NCBI GenBank assembly: GCA_963575745.1
Contig: CAUYUJ010020161.1
Span: 62,134 to 126,133 of the forward strand
Direction of reading: 5' to 3'
DNA length: 64,000 nucleotides
From: Prorocentrum cordatum
Taxonomy: Eukaryota > Sar > Dinophyceae > Prorocentrales > Prorocentraceae
The position numbers were made by a program, and so were the translations under genes. Below, one piece after another: positions 1-11,700 of the stretch. How positions within the stretch are numbered: the stretch's first letter is position 1; each line of letters opens with the position of its first letter. The notes beneath the pieces were generated by a model. It was not told the DNA's origin. It saw nothing but the letters and a program-made list of their open reading frames with translations, and searched no databases.

Positions 1-164
1 CCTCGCCAGCAGGCGCAACTGGGAGATGGCCCACCGCGCAGCAGCAGCGCAGTGGAGACAGCGGGTGGCCAAGCACGGAGCGCAAGGAGCGGGCGCGCTA
101 CGCAAGTGGACCAAGGCCTCCGCTCCGTGGCAGCCGCAGACGGGCTGGGGGGCCGACGACAGCG

Positions 165-1749
165 ATGGGGGTCCACGTGCTGGCGAATCCGCAGAAGGCC
201 GCGGAGGCAGCGCTGCAGGGCTGGGAGAGCACCTGGGGCGACCCCCTGGATCTCCGAGCCCCGCGGCTGCAGCCGCCCACCGCCCGCGAGTGGGCGGGGC
301 ACGGGCCGCGGCCCATCGCCCCGAAGCAGGTGCTGGAGGCGCGCGACCGATTCAGGCACACGACGGGACTCGGCGAGTCAGGATGGCACTCGCGCCGGCG
401 GGGCGAGGGCAGAGCCCGTGGAGCTGCGAGGATCGCCAGCGCCCTCAACGCGCTGGGGGGCGGGCACGCCGCGGCCGCAGGCGCAGGACACCATCCTTTT
501 CTACCTGATGGCGAAGGCGGCAGGCGGCTTCCGCAACCTGCGCCTGATGCCAGAGCTGGCGAGGCCGCGGGAGACGATCCGCATGCCGTGCGCCAGGCGC
601 TGGGGGGATGTCCACCGCAGGCCCTGCGACTGGGCGGCGCGCGGGCGGTCCAGCGAGAGGGCCGCGTGGGAGCAGGCGCTGTTCTGCGAATCCAAGGTGG
701 CCGAGGGCATGGGGCACGCGGTCACGTACTTCGACTTGGTCAAGTGCTTCGGGTACGTCACGCACGAGAAGGTGCGGCACGCGGGAACCCGCTCAGGGCT
801 CAACAGAGTCATCGTCAAGATGGTGCTGAGCATCTACTCCATGGCGCGCCGCATCGTCCTGGACAACGCATGCGCGGAGGGCAGACGCTAGGCGCGAGGC
901 ATCGTGGCGGGCAGTCGCCTCGCGCCCTTCTGCCTCCAGATGGCCATCTGCGGGGAGCTCGACGGCGCGGCCGCGGACTACCCATGGGCATGGCTGCGCC
1001 TCTTCTTCGACGACCTCGCGGTCGCCACGAGAGGAGCGCGGATGTCCGTGCAGCGCTGGCATGCGCAGGTCGTGCAGCGGCTCATCGACACGTTCGAGCG
1101 ACTGGACATGAAGGTCCCCGGAGGCGCGGAGGGCAAGACAGTCACCATGGCCTCGACCACCGTGCTGCAGGACGGCCTCGCCAAGCGAGTGGGACCGCCG
1201 GGCGTCAGGATGGTGCGGCGCGCCGACCACCTGGGCGTCGCCGCAGCAGCGGGCACGCGATGACGAGTCAGCGCCTTCCGCAAGAGGGCGAGCATGTATG
1301 CCGCGCGGCGAGACCGCATCGCGCGCACGCGACGCGCGGGTGGCCCCGCGCAGGCGATCATCAGGCAGGGCAAGGTGCCATCTGCCATGTACGGGGTGCA
1401 GGTCATGGGCATGGCGAGCTCCACTCTGGTGCACCTGCGGCAGAGCGTGGCGACCTCCTTCAGGGGCAACGCCATGGGCGGGTCAACGCCGCTGGTGCTC
1501 CTAGGCGAGGACGCCGACCCAGGCATCCGCGCTGACACGGAGCCGCTGGTCAACTGGACCATGGCGTGGCAGGAGGTCGACGGCCAGCCAGGCCTGCAGC
1601 GCCAGCGCCAGGGCGGCTGGAAGAAATGGGTATACCGAGTGGGCCGCGCCAAGACCCATGCCTGCAGGTGCGAGGGCCAGCGGGGGCTTTCGCGGCGACG
1701 GCGAAGAGGCTGGGCTGGCAGACGCAGGCAGCCCACAGCACCACCATAG
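165..1749 (+). pseudogene. Reverse transcriptase domain of LINE, broken by stops and frameshifts
   Basis: The pre-RT part reads in frame 3 (positions 165-390, with NPQKAAEAALQGWESTW), and the palm reads in frame 1 from about 485. Motif A is TYFDLVKCFGYV (about 727-762), motif B is GIVAGSRLAPFCLQM (about 898-942), and motif C is LRLFFDDLAV (about 994-1023), with the catalytic Asp in motif A and the DD pair in motif C retained. TAG at 889-891 and TGA at 1261-1263 interrupt the same frame, which continues to 1749 with connector-like sequence (YGVQVMGMASSTLVHLRQ). The enzyme would copy element RNA at a nicked target. This copy is dead. Confidence 0.8.
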
Positions 1750-1837
1750 GCGAGGAGGCCCTGGACCTCTGGACACTCCCGATCAGGGAATCGAAGCAGC
1801 GCGCCCGCAGGGCCACGGAGGACAGCCTCAAGCATAA

Positions 1838-2946
1838 GTGGCTCGCCAAGCACGGGGAGACGCACGGCATCACCAGTTTGTTCGTCGAGCCCGTGCGAGC
1901 GCTGCTCAAGCGACAGCGGACTGGGAGCTGGACGCTGGACGCTGGAGCATCAGACGAGAGTGCGCAGCCTCTGGAGCGGAGGCACATGGCTGCAGCAGCG
2001 GCTACACGACATGGGCACCGCGCAGGACAACATCAGCAAGGCGTGCCATGACGGAGCAGGTACGGACCGCCACAGGACCTTCGCATGCGCGGCCAGAGCT
2101 GAACAGAGACGAGCTGTCGGAGGGCATCACATATGCCACCGCGGGGCTGCAAGGCGGCCTGGAGCGTCGGAGGCGCAGCGTGCTGCATCCGAGGCGCCTT
2201 GGGGGCGGGGCCTGGCGCCCGACCCCGCGGAGGAGTTCAAGCTGTGGGGCCTGCCCTCCAGGGGCACCAGCGCCGTGGAGGGCGACTTCATCGGGTTCGT
2301 GCACGGGGGCGTCTAACACCGACGGGGGCCTCCTGCAAGGCGGGTTCCCAGCCCTACGACGAGGAGGCTGGGCCCTCGTCCAGCTGGACGAGCAGCGCGA
2401 GATGCAGCGCGCTATGCATGGCCCGCTCGAGGGCCCCCAGAGCGACCAGTCCATCTGCAAGAGCGAGCTGGTGGCGATCGCGAAGGTCCTCGAGCGGGCC
2501 TGCCCGCCAGTCAGGATTCATTCGGACTGCAAGGCCGTGACCGACGGCTTCGAGAGAGGGCCCGCATGGGCCGAGCGCGCAGACACAGCCCACAAAGAGG
2601 TTTGGCTGCGCTGTTGGAGGCTCGTAGCAGAAAACGGAGGGATAGGGCCGCTAGGAATCTCACTGCACAAAATCAAAGCACACGCCACCAGGGCCCAAAG
2701 GGCTCAGATGGGGCCCCAGCGTTGCCTTGGCAATAATCTCGCAGACACCCGCGCGAAGCGCGGGGCCCTGATGAATCAGCATGAGGCCTGGCATAGGGCC
2801 ACTTACGTTCAGAGGTACATATTGATTTCAGATATTCTGGAATTTGCCGCGTACGTCGGGGTCCTCGGCCGCGGGCTCGAGGACACCTCCGTGGGCCCTG
2901 GGCCCCTTGTGGCCCTGTGCCGCCCCCCCCCCCCCCCCGACGCCTA
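1838..2946 (+). pseudogene. RNase H domain at the 3' end of the decayed LINE
   Basis: A frame-2 stretch carries all four RNase H acidic positions: Asp in NTDGG (about 2315-2326), Glu in KSELVAIAKVLE (about 2459-2494), Asp in IHSDCKAVTDGF (about 2516-2551), and Asp in GNNLADTRAKRG (about 2729-2764) after the loop HKIKAHATRAQRAQ. The fold would degrade the RNA strand of the cDNA hybrid. It is not in frame with the RT upstream; a frame-1 segment at 1960-2316 bridges the two. No codon here is a convincing independent start, so it is part of the broken polyprotein and not a separate gene. Confidence 0.75.
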
Positions 2947-3345
2947 GTAGGGGAGTGGAGGACCTTGCGGGCCCGCCATAGCCCCCACCCGGCCCCGTGG
3001 CCCCCCCCCCGCGCCTCCCGGGGAGCTCGGAGATCGGATCCAGAGGGCCCGTGCCGAAGGCCACCAGATGGTGCGCCTGCTTAGGGTAGTTTTCTGTCGG
3101 AGGTGTGCCAGGTACGCCAGGGACCGATGGAAAGGTTTGCTTTCCTGTTGCCCTGGGGGTAATCCTAGGGTCCTAGCTGGCCGTCTGAAACGTTTGTGGC
3201 AAGGTAGGCACCCCACCACGAATCAGATTCTTCGAGGCCCTCGAGTGCCCAGGACAGGCCTGGGATGAAGGGCGCCTCCTAGGGTTACGTCGCCGCGTCC
3301 TCGGTCGCCTCGACTAGCCGACAGCGAGCGAACCCTCAGCGAGTA

Positions 3346-3560
3346 GCGTGTCGCTCCGCCGGTTCTGGCCCACAACGCTTCGGCGCGACACGCTCTACAT
3401 TTCCGAGCCCCCAAGCGTCGACGTCACGGGTTTCTCCGAGCTTCCCCCCCCGCCAAGCGTAGCGACACGCCATCGCCTCGCAAGGCCCAGCGTGTCGCCA
3501 CGGCCGCCGTGGCGACACGTTGTCCCAGAGCTCCCGACCGCATCCGTGTCCACGCCCGCG
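3346..3560. repeat. Dispersed GTGTCGC foldback repeat, copy 1
   Basis: Resembles 38118-38350: both begin with GTGTCGCTC, contain GCTTCGGCGCGACACGC, then a C-rich middle and a second GTGTCGC-type inverted end. Many internal copies of GTGTCGC and GCGACAC make it strongly self-complementary. Confidence 0.6.
3491..3519. repeat. Perfect 13-bp hairpin
   Basis: CGTGTCGCCACGG at 3491-3503 is exactly complementary to 3507-3519, with a 3-nt loop. It sits inside the GTGTCGC repeat. Confidence 0.85.
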
Positions 3561-4560
3561 CGGTGTGGCTTCCGGGGCGCGATCCCGCGGATACTGTACG
3601 CGGTTGCGTGGGTACGTTCCGCGCAGTGCATCCGCAAGAGAACACCTCTTGCACACGGGGTTGCAGCCCCGGGGGCCCAGCCCGCGAGACTGTGGAAACG
3701 GATTGTTTCCGCTCTCGACTCCGAGTTACACGACATGATCCCTGTTTCCGCTGACTGTTCAGGTTTCCCCCCCCCCCACGTCTTCCGCTGTATCCGCGGA
3801 CCCCATTACGTTTTAGCACTTCCTATCTTCTTCCATTCCGAACATCCGCGGTCATTCCGAAATTGTGTTCCCGCTGCAGAGTTGGCCACATGTTTTGTTG
3901 TTTGTGTTGCGCGTTAGTCTTTCTCAGCCTCCTGGGATACGCTGGTTGTTCCTCTTCTCTTGTTCCTGTGCTCTTGCTTGCCTCTCTCTCTCTCTTTCTC
4001 TTGTTTTCCCCTCTGGGGCTCACGCCTTCCTGGGTCAAACTGGGGATCGGCTTCAGGTGTCTTCAGGCCGGGTTCTCCGGAGGCCCCCTCCAGACGCCCA
4101 CGAGATTCCGGGACACCAGCAGCTGACGTTGGGCGGCGCACGCCATGCCGCATGGAGCCTGGTGGCTTGCCGGGAGCGGCGCGGCCGCCGCAGCAGGCAC
4201 TTTCTCCCTGCTGCGCAGGGAGGAAAGGGTCGGCCGCCGCGCGGCGTCGGCGACCGGCGGCCGCGCGGCGTTGCCGGCCGCCCTGCTGCTCGCCCCGGCC
4301 GCGGGAGCAGGCGCGCCAGCCGGGGCGCGCCAGCCGGGGCTCGGCAGCCTGCCCTGACTCCGGATCCGCCCTACTTTTTCGGCTTCTTATAAGTGGGTTT
4401 CCGACGCAGTTTTAAGTTGGAAAAAAAAACAAAGAAGGGCGGATTTGGAGTCAGGGTGGATCCTGAGATGGGAATCTCTGGGTAGCGACACCTGGTCCTG
4501 GAGAGCCCAAGGGGCAGGAGGCTGTGCGCTCGAGACGGATGAGAGGATTTCCCGGGCGTC

Positions 4561-5687
4561 TTCTCCATTCAGAAGGACTCCTGCAAGCTCTGCGCCGACG
4601 CCGGCGGGATCGTGTACCTCACGGATTCCGGGGGTGTCTACATGTTCGGCGCGGCGTGGCCGATCGTCGTGGGGTTCGGCCTCGCCCTGAGCCTCGCCGG
4701 CATCGTAGCCCTTGTGGCGCACAGCCTGAGGACCATCCTCGCCCCGTACACCTGGTGCGTCTGGTTCGCCCGCGGCAGCCTCAGTCTCTGCACCTGCTCC
4801 GGACGCTCGTCAGGCGCAGCAGAGGTTGATGAGCTTCGGCCGCTGGCGAAGCTGCAGCCGACGGCAGTGACCTGAACGGGGCTGGCGACTGGGCCCACTA
4901 CCACCACCGACTACTGTGCCAACAAGATCAAGAGGGGCTGGGCGATCCGCAAGTACGACAACGTCCTCGTGAGGATCGACGGGCACGTGGCGCGGATCCG
5001 CATCGCCCCCCAGGAGGTGGAAGCGGATTGATCGAATAGTGCGTTGGATCATTTACAGCGCCGTGGAGGGAGCTAGCTCGCGCGCCATGCGGAAGCGCTT
5101 AGAGCGGGTTGAACCCAAGAGGTTCACCATTGCCACGGCCCCAGCTTCAAGTGCAAGGACGGCGTGATCCGCTGCAAAGAGTACGCCGCCCTCCGCGCCG
5201 AGGCCATCGCGGATGTTTGGGCCCGTGCCCAGCCCACCGCACGCCGAGGCTTGACCCTCGTGCTGCTTCTCCTCACCGGGGGAGGCTTGTTGGCGCAGCT
5301 TCCCGTTCCTCCCCTACTTGGCATGCTGCGGAGATTGGCGTTGCCGCCAGCGTCGCCGCCGTCGCACTGCGACTGGCCATGCGGCGCCATGACGCGGCAA
5401 ACGGCATGGCCGAGATCTTGGATCAAGAAGCCGAGTCAGGGCTGGAGGCCACGGACTGGCCTTGTGAAGCGGTCAGGATCGACGTCGCGCCGAAGGGCGA
5501 CATGCAGCCCTTGGCCCCCGGCGGCTGCTGCGACGCCGCCAGGTAGGAACCCGCCGTGCACGTCTATGAAGATGACCAGGCCGCCGACCTCCCTGCGCTG
5601 CCCAACGGCCGCGACGCCGTCGCGCGCTGGCGCGCCCGCCGCGTCCAGGCACATCGGACCACGAGGCTCAAAGACAAGTGCTCGTAG
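4561..5687 (+). pseudogene. Unidentified coding remnant with membrane segment(s)
   Basis: Not recognised. Three pieces look coding. (1) 4561-4875 reads as a Cys-containing stretch (KDSCKLCADAGG) followed by a likely transmembrane helix (WPIVVGFGLALSLAGIVALV). (2) About 4911-5030 reads YCANKIKRGWAIRKYDNV and ends at TGA 5028-5030. (3) 5109-5687 in another frame contains AASVAAVALRLAMRR and, after an in-frame TAG at 5544-5546, continues for 46 open codons (VHVYEDDQAADLPALPNG) to TAG at 5685-5687, directly followed by GTAAGT. The pieces may be exons of one small membrane protein or a decayed gene; the internal TAG favours decay. No homologue could be named. Confidence 0.3.
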
Positions 5688-5693
5688 GTAAGT

Positions 5694-6685
5694 TGCTGTC
5701 GCCACGCAGTGACGACCGCCGCTGCCGCCCCGCTGCCGCTGGGTCCATGTCGGTGGCGAGGCAGGGCGCGCGGCGGCAGTCCTGGCCCCCCAGCAGCCTC
5801 GGGCGGCCTGTTCGCTGGACTACGCCGCCGCGCCCGCGGCAATCGCAGCCCGCTCAAGGAAGAGAACTTGAAGGAGGAGGAGGAGGAGGAGGAGAAGGAG
5901 GAGGAGGAGGAGTCCCCTCCCCCTTCCCCTCGCTATCCTCCTGCTCTCCCCCCTTCCCGTCGTCCCAGCGAGTCGGGGGGAACGATGGCGCACCGCGTCA
6001 TACCCCAGAGCGCCCGACCTCGCTCGACAGCCCTGGCCTCAGGTGGAGCTGGGGATGCAGTGGGCGAAGAAACAGCAGGAGTCCCCAGCGGTGCCACTCC
6101 GCCGGAGACGCGGGCCCCGGCAAACGGATCATGCCCGAGGCTCCGCCCTCTTGGCTGCCTCGATACGCCCGTTTTGATACGCAACACGTGCTGTGGTCAA
6201 AACGTCCGTGTCCATACGTTCCGTGCTGGCTCAACGTGTTGGACCACGGTTTGGCGATCGTATCGCGTCAGATCCACGTTGTTCATTATACGTGTTGAGT
6301 TCCGTATCAATACGCTGCGTGTCGTGTGCTGCGTATCGGGACAGCTAATTCCGCCACCTCCGCGACGCGGGGGATGGGGCGGTTTCCGAGGGAGTTCGAC
6401 GCCTTCTCTAGGACGAGAATGATGTCATGATATGTCATGGTAGGATTGGCTCACGATGCGTTCCTGGAATGCCACCGTATCTAGCGGTCCTCCTCGCTGC
6501 AGCCCGTGCGGAGCATTCGGATATCCTGGGAACCTTGGAAATCGTGGAACGTATCATCACCATGAACTCTTACCCCCCCATCCGGCGTACAGAGACATGC
6601 GGAGGGGACTAGAAACTAGAATGGAAGATGGCAACAGGAGGAGGAGGAGGAGGAGGAGGAGGAGGAGGAGGAGGAGGAGGAGGAG
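5694..6685. other. Intergenic, simple repeat and inverted repeats
   Basis: No gene supported. Contains a GGA-rich run (about 5872-5911), a stretch rich in GATACG/CGTATC inverted words (about 6160-6345), and a GGA tract just before the foldback element at 6686. Confidence 0.5.
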
Positions 6686-6689
6686 GGGG
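6636..6689 (+). repeat. (GGA)n microsatellite
   Basis: Near-perfect GGA triplets adjoining the left end of a foldback element. Confidence 0.9.
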
Positions 6690-6792
6690 AGCGAAGAATG
6701 ACATAAACACAAAAAACTCGGAGGTCCGCGCGGATTTCTCGGATCGGCGGCGGACCTCCGAGTTGTTACGTTTACGTCTTTCTTCGTTCCCC
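6686..6792. mobile_element. Family C foldback (MITE-like) element, compact copy
   Basis: About 107 bp, almost entirely inverted repeat: the left arm starts GGGAGCGAAGAATGACATAA and includes AACTCGGAGGTCCGC; the right arm is its complement, ending CTTTCTTCGTTCCC. The GGAGGTCCGCGCGGATT core recurs at 21.1, 37.3 and 42.5 kb. Confidence 0.75.
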
Positions 6793-6923
6793 TAGATGGG
6801 GGGGGGTAAGAGTTCATCGTCCTTGGTTCTCGCGCAATCCTGCAATACTCCAGGAGATCTCCGTTCTCGTGCAATCCTGCAGTCCTCTTCTTTTATGTCT
6901 ATGACGTCCCTGTGGAGGACGAC

Positions 6924-7092
6924 CAATGGAGAGGAAGCATGTTGCCAAATAGATTCCATATGTCTAAAGCATGTGTGAAGCATGTCTTCAACATGTAAAG
7001 ACATGCTTAAAACAGGTTTAGAACATTTTCCCGACAGTTTGAACACCTTTTTAGATTCATTTTGTGTCCATTGTCGTGGCATCCACATCTGC
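6924..7092 (+). repeat. Dispersed AACATGT-rich repeat, copy 1
   Basis: Homologous to 42205-42375: both run from GGAGAGGAAGCA through several AACATG/CATGTT words to a shared end (TGTCCA..TGTC.TGGCATCCACA). It is AT-richer than its surroundings. Confidence 0.65.
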
Positions 7093-7278
7093 AGTCCTCT
7101 GTGGAGATCCGCGGCCCCAGCCCGCGGCCCCGGGCGGGGCCGGCGAGGCCCTCGCCTCGTCCCTGCGCTCGCCTCGTCCCAGCGCCGCCGGCGCCGCGCG
7201 CGCAGGCTGAGCAGGCGAGAGGGGGGCCCTTCCGCCCTCGCACGCTCGCCCCCGCCCTCTCTGGACGCCTCCTGCGGC

Positions 7279-7372
7279 TCTCTCTCACTCTCTCTCTCTC
7301 TCTCTCTCTCTTTCTGTCCTTCTCTTTCTCTCTCTCTCTCTCTTTTTGTTTCTCTCTCTCTCTCTCTGTCTG
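7279..7372 (+). repeat. (CT)n microsatellite
   Basis: Long CT run with occasional TTT interruptions. Confidence 0.95.
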
Positions 7373-7740
7373 TTGGGGGGGAGGGGGAGGAAGGAAAGTC
7401 CCGGCACTCAGGGGACAACCAGGCCCGGGCAGGGTCGGCTGGCGGCGGCCCCCTGGTGCCAAACCACGTCAGGTTGCGCGGGACAGTAGTGCCAGAATAT
7501 GCGGGGAGGAGAAGGGAGGAAGAAGTGTCCGCAGGGAAAGAAACACACAGACACAATTAATCGGCGATTCCCCAGAAAATATGGGAAAAGATGGGAAGTG
7601 GGGGGGAAGACAAAAACCTAGAAAATATGGGGAAATATGGGGAATCCTGTGATTTGTGTGTATTTTATTTGTGTGTCCCAAGGCCCCTTCAAAGTGGGGC
7701 GCAGGGGCGGCCAAGCAGGGTCAGGGAGAGCGAAGGAAGG

Positions 7741-8000
7741 GGCGGGGGCCTGGGCGGCCGTGGGGGGCGACGCGTGGGGGGCAGTGGCGGTCGTGGGCGT
7801 GGTCGCGGGCGTGGTCGTGGGCGTGGCCGTGGGCGTGGTCGTGGGCGTGGTTGTGGGCGTGTTCGCGGGGGCGGGGGGCGGGGGCGGGGGGGCGGCCGTG
7901 GGCGTGGGCGTGGGCGTGGGTCGTGGTCGCGGTGGCTTTGGTCGCGAAGGTCGTGGTGGTCGCGGTGGTAGTCGTGCTGGTCGCGCTGGTGGTGGTGGGT
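7741..8000 (+). repeat. GTGGGC/GTCGTG hexamer-like repeat
   Basis: Degenerate GTGGGCGTGGTC units. Long open frames over it in all frames are artefacts of the repeat. Confidence 0.85.
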
Positions 8001-8221
8001 GTCGGGCTGCCTTGCTGCTTGGCTGTTTTCGCCGCGCTAAGCAGCATCTCCGCGTTGCCGAAAGCCAAGCAGCGCTGCATTTTCCTCCAGGTGGAGGACA
8101 TCAGGCCCGACCGCGCGGTCTTTGGCAGGTCCCGGCCGTAGGAGCGGACGAAGGCGACCAGCTCGTCCGCTGGCCGGCCTCCAGTCTCCAGGACGGCCGG
8201 GATGAGCTCCCCGCCGGATTA

Positions 8222-8400
8222 TTATTATTTTTTTTTTCTCTCTCTCTCTCTCTTTCTCTCGTTCTCTTTCTCTCTCTCTCTCTCTTTCTCTTTCTTTCTC
8301 TCTTTTTTTTGGTTTCTCTCTCTCTCTCTCTCTTTGTTCTTTCTCTCTCTCTCTCTCTCTTTCTGTCTCCCTCGTTCTCTCTCTCTCTCTCTCTCTCAGG
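8222..8400 (+). repeat. (CT)n microsatellite
   Basis: About 180 bp of CT-rich simple repeat after a short T run. Confidence 0.95.
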
Positions 8401-8513
8401 CTCTCCTCATCCCCCTCGCCCCCGCCGCCCCTTGCGCGCGGATACCGATTGCTGACCATCGGAACTCTGCGGGCCCGCTCTGAGCCTGGCGTCCCCCGCT
8501 GGCGCCAACGGCA

Positions 8514-8546
8514 GGAACGTCCAGCGCCGAGGTGGTTGGACGTTCC
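8514..8546. repeat. Hairpin GGAACGTCCA/TGGACGTTCC
   Basis: Ten-base exact inverted repeat, 13-nt loop, next to a further partial copy ending at 8575. Confidence 0.8.
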
Positions 8547-8573
8547 CCGCGTCGAGGCGGCCGGGCGTTCCTC

Positions 8574-8723
8574 AGGAGCGAAAAAAGGACGTACATGTAC
8601 ATGAATCCATGCTGGTTTCGAGAGCACGCATTGCGCAAATGTTCGTATAACGCGGCCGGTATCGCGTTTCAAGGGGCCGTGTTCATGTACATAGCTGGGC
8701 GCGTACGTCCTTTGTGGGCTCCC
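8574..8723. repeat. Foldback element with ATGTAC-rich arms
   Basis: Left AAGGACGTACATGTACATGA pairs with right TTCATGTACAT and GTACGTCCTTT, separated by a short insertion in the right arm. About 150 bp. Confidence 0.65.
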
Positions 8724-8960
8724 TAGTTCCTCGAGGACCAGGAGGAGGAGGAGGAACTCCTGGGCCCCTTGTCTAAATATCCTCCCCCCTCGGAGGAGCG
8801 GCGCAGTCGCGGGCATATTGCAGCTGGCCTTCGGGACGCTCGACGAGTGCGTCCGCGGCGAGACGTTTGGCCGCAGCGGGCTGCAGCAGGTCCAGGTGAG
8901 CCAGGGGTGGAGGAAGCTCGTCGATATATCCGGCTGCCTGTGGCAAATTTCTCGAGAGAA

Positions 8961-9089
8961 CGCTAACATGGATCAAGGCGCGTGGATCAGCGACGGGTTC
9001 CGTTCCCATGCACACTCGGCGCGCGTTGTCGCCCAATGAGGCGGTATTGGCCTCATGTGTCGGGGGTGCCTCTCCGATCCATGTTAGCG
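8961..9089. mobile_element. Foldback element with CGCTAACATGGATC ends
   Basis: A 14-bp exact terminal inverted repeat (8961-8974 and 9076-9089) encloses about 100 bp with an internal ATGAGGC/GCCTCAT hairpin. A family A element has inserted at its right end. Confidence 0.65.
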
Positions 9090-9090
9090 T

Positions 9091-9220
9091 TAAGTCGGGC
9101 GTGTCCCTCTACAGGAGGCATACTATTTGTTGTCGATTGTCTTTTGATTATTTTTGAGTATGCTGCGACTGTTCTTTGTTTTTCGTCCAGAATCCGCCTG
9201 AGGAGGACATGCCCGACCTA
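9091..9220. mobile_element. Family A MITE, copy 1
   Basis: Left end TAAGTCGGGCGTGTCCCTCT and right end AGGAGGACATGCCCGACCTA are inverted repeats; the middle is T-rich. It is flanked by an exact 10-bp direct repeat ATGTTAGCGT (9081-9090 and 9221-9230), read as a target-site duplication. Confidence 0.85.
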
Positions 9221-9435
9221 ATGTTAGCGTGCGCCCGAGTTCCGCCACCGTGCCAGCCCAGCGCCTTGAGTGGCGACTGCTCGGGGGGCGCACGGGATCG
9301 GAGGAGCCCAAGTTATCCAAGGTTTCTTTGTTCCGTACAGGCTCCAGAGAGGGGGGTCAGGGGGGCCGCTAGACACCTCAGACTTCCTGGAACGTGTGAC
9401 ACCTCGCGTCCCGAGGCATGTGAGACCCGTGACAT

Positions 9436-9612
9436 GTGACGCGCACACACACAAGCGCGCACGCACGCACGCACGCACGCACGCCCGCCCGCCCGCACGC
9501 ACGCACGTACGCGCGCACGCACGCACGCACGCACGTACACAGACACACAGACGCAGACACAAAGACACACACACACACTCACACTCACACCCAAGGACGC
9601 ACGCACGCACAC
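9436..9612 (+). repeat. (CACG)n/(CA)n microsatellite
   Basis: ACGC tetramers grading into CA-rich repeat. Confidence 0.95.
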
Positions 9613-9917
9613 ACTTTCCGGTCGTCGCGGGCGGGCGCAGCGCCACGCCGTCCGGTCCGCGCGCAGAGATTCGCGGGCGCGCCCAGCAGTCCGAGAGGAG
9701 AACGAGAAAAATGAAAAGCGGCCGGCCCCTCACACGGGGCGGTGGCGGGGAGCGGCGCAGGGGCGCCGAGCAGGCAGCGGGCAGCGGGCGGGCGCCGGGG
9801 CGAGCCGGGAGCGGGGCGGGGCCGGGCCGGCGGGCAGCGGAGGGCCGCCGGTCAACGGCAGCGGGGGACGGCAGGGCCACGAGGCCACGAGGCCGGCGGC
9901 AGGGAAAGGGGCAGCGC

Positions 9918-11700
9918 ACTCACACACACATGCGCACACGCACACACACACAAGCACACAAACACGCACGCACGCAAGCACGCGCGCAGCCACGCACACA
10001 CACAAACACGCCGCACACCAGAAACCACACAACACACAGCACAGGGCACATAACACACAAATACAAACAAACAAACAAACAAACAAACAAACAAACAAAC
10101 ACACAAACACACACACACATATAGTGTGCGTATAAATACACACATACATACATACATACATACATACATACAACCATACATACATCGACATATACACATA
10201 CATCTACATATACATACGCATGCATATACACACATATATACATATATACATACATACATACATACATACATACATACATACATACATACACACATACATA
10301 CATACACACAACTATACATACATATATACACATATACATACATACATTCATACACACATACATACAAACATGCATACATGCATACATACATTCATATACA
10401 TTTACATGCAAACATGCATGCACACATACATACATGTATACATACATACATACACACAAATACATACACATGTAGGTACGTACATACATGCCTGCACTCA
10501 TGCATGAATGTATACGTACATACATACATACACACAAACATACATGCACACATACATACATACACGCATACATACATCCATACAAACATGCATGCATGTA
10601 TACACACATACGCACATACATACATACATACATACATAAATGCATACACACATACACACATACATACATGCATACTCACAGACATACATGCATGCATACA
10701 TACACACATACATACATGCACACATACATACATAAATGCACAGCTACACACTTGCACACACACATGCACGCATACATACATACATATGTATGTACGTAAG
10801 TACATGTATGCATGCATGCATTCATGCATGGATACGTACATACATACATGCATGCACACATGCATGCACAAATGTATACATACATACACACATGCATACA
10901 TACAAACAGTCATGCATGCATGCACACATACATACACACATGCATACACACATACATACATGCATGCAAACATACATACGCACATGCATGCATACATACA
11001 TACATGCATACATACACACATACATGCACACACAACTACATACATGCACACATGCATACATGCACACACATACACACATACACATGTAAGTACGCACATA
11101 CATTCATGCATGCGTGCATGCATGTACACGTACATGCGCACACATATATATATATATATATGTACATGCACACATTCATACCTTCATACACACATGTATG
11201 CATACATACATACATACATGCATATATACATACAAACATGCATGCATGCATACACACATACATAAATACACACATACACACATACATACATACACGCATA
11301 TATACATGCATACATGCATGCATACAAGCATGCATGCATACACACATACACGCACACCTACAAATACACATACATACACATACATTCATACATACACACA
11401 TATTTATATACATACATACATACATGCATACATCCATCCATCCATCCGCCCATCCATACATACATACATATATACATATAGACATACATACATACATACA
11501 TACACACATACACACATCCATACATACATACATACATACACACACATACATACATACATACATACATACATACATACATACATACATACATACATACATA
11601 CTAACATACATACATACATACATACATACATACATACATACATACATACATACATACATACATTGCATACGTACATGCATACATACACGTATACCTATAC
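9918..11700 (+). repeat. 1.8-kb CA/CATA tetranucleotide microsatellite
   Basis: CA-rich repeat (9918-10110, including (ACAA)n near 10060) passes into a CATA/CATG array to about 11700, with (TATA) and CATC patches. All long frames over it (HTYIHTYIH or MYVCMYVC) are artefacts. The preceding 9613-9917 is GC-rich without a recognisable gene. Confidence 0.95.

Larger units (their letters stand above)
1..2946 (+). mobile_element. Decayed LINE-type retrotransposon (RT + RNase H), 5' end outside window
   Basis: Non-LTR retrotransposon remnant. Recognisable protein segments follow one another in the order expected for the 3' two thirds of a LINE: pre-RT region (about 165-390), palm motifs A, B and C (about 738-1010), thumb/connector (1264-1700), linker, then RNase H (2312-2790). 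The reading frame changes at least three times and in-frame stops fall at 889-891 and 1261-1263, so this copy cannot encode an intact polyprotein. It ends near a poly-C run at 2925-2938. The family seems different from the LINE at 48.9 kb, which lacks RNase H. Order and motifs are seen; the LINE assignment is inference from them. Confidence 0.8.
2948..4545. other. Gene-poor stretch downstream of LINE
   Basis: No supportable gene. It holds poly-C/GC-rich sequence, a repeat shared with 38.1 kb, a perfect hairpin at 3491-3519, and a short CT run near 3980. Open frames here look like translated GC-rich repeat. Confidence 0.5.
6793..8960. other. Repeat-filled intergenic stretch
   Basis: No gene supported. 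Apart from the repeats listed separately, unique-looking sequence is limited to 7380-7735 and 8040-8215, in which no conserved protein segment was recognised. Confidence 0.5.

Noticed and set aside
978-1865. 295-codon minus-strand frame opposite the LINE RT
   Set aside because: Shadow of the RT reading frame; the plus strand has the catalytic motifs.
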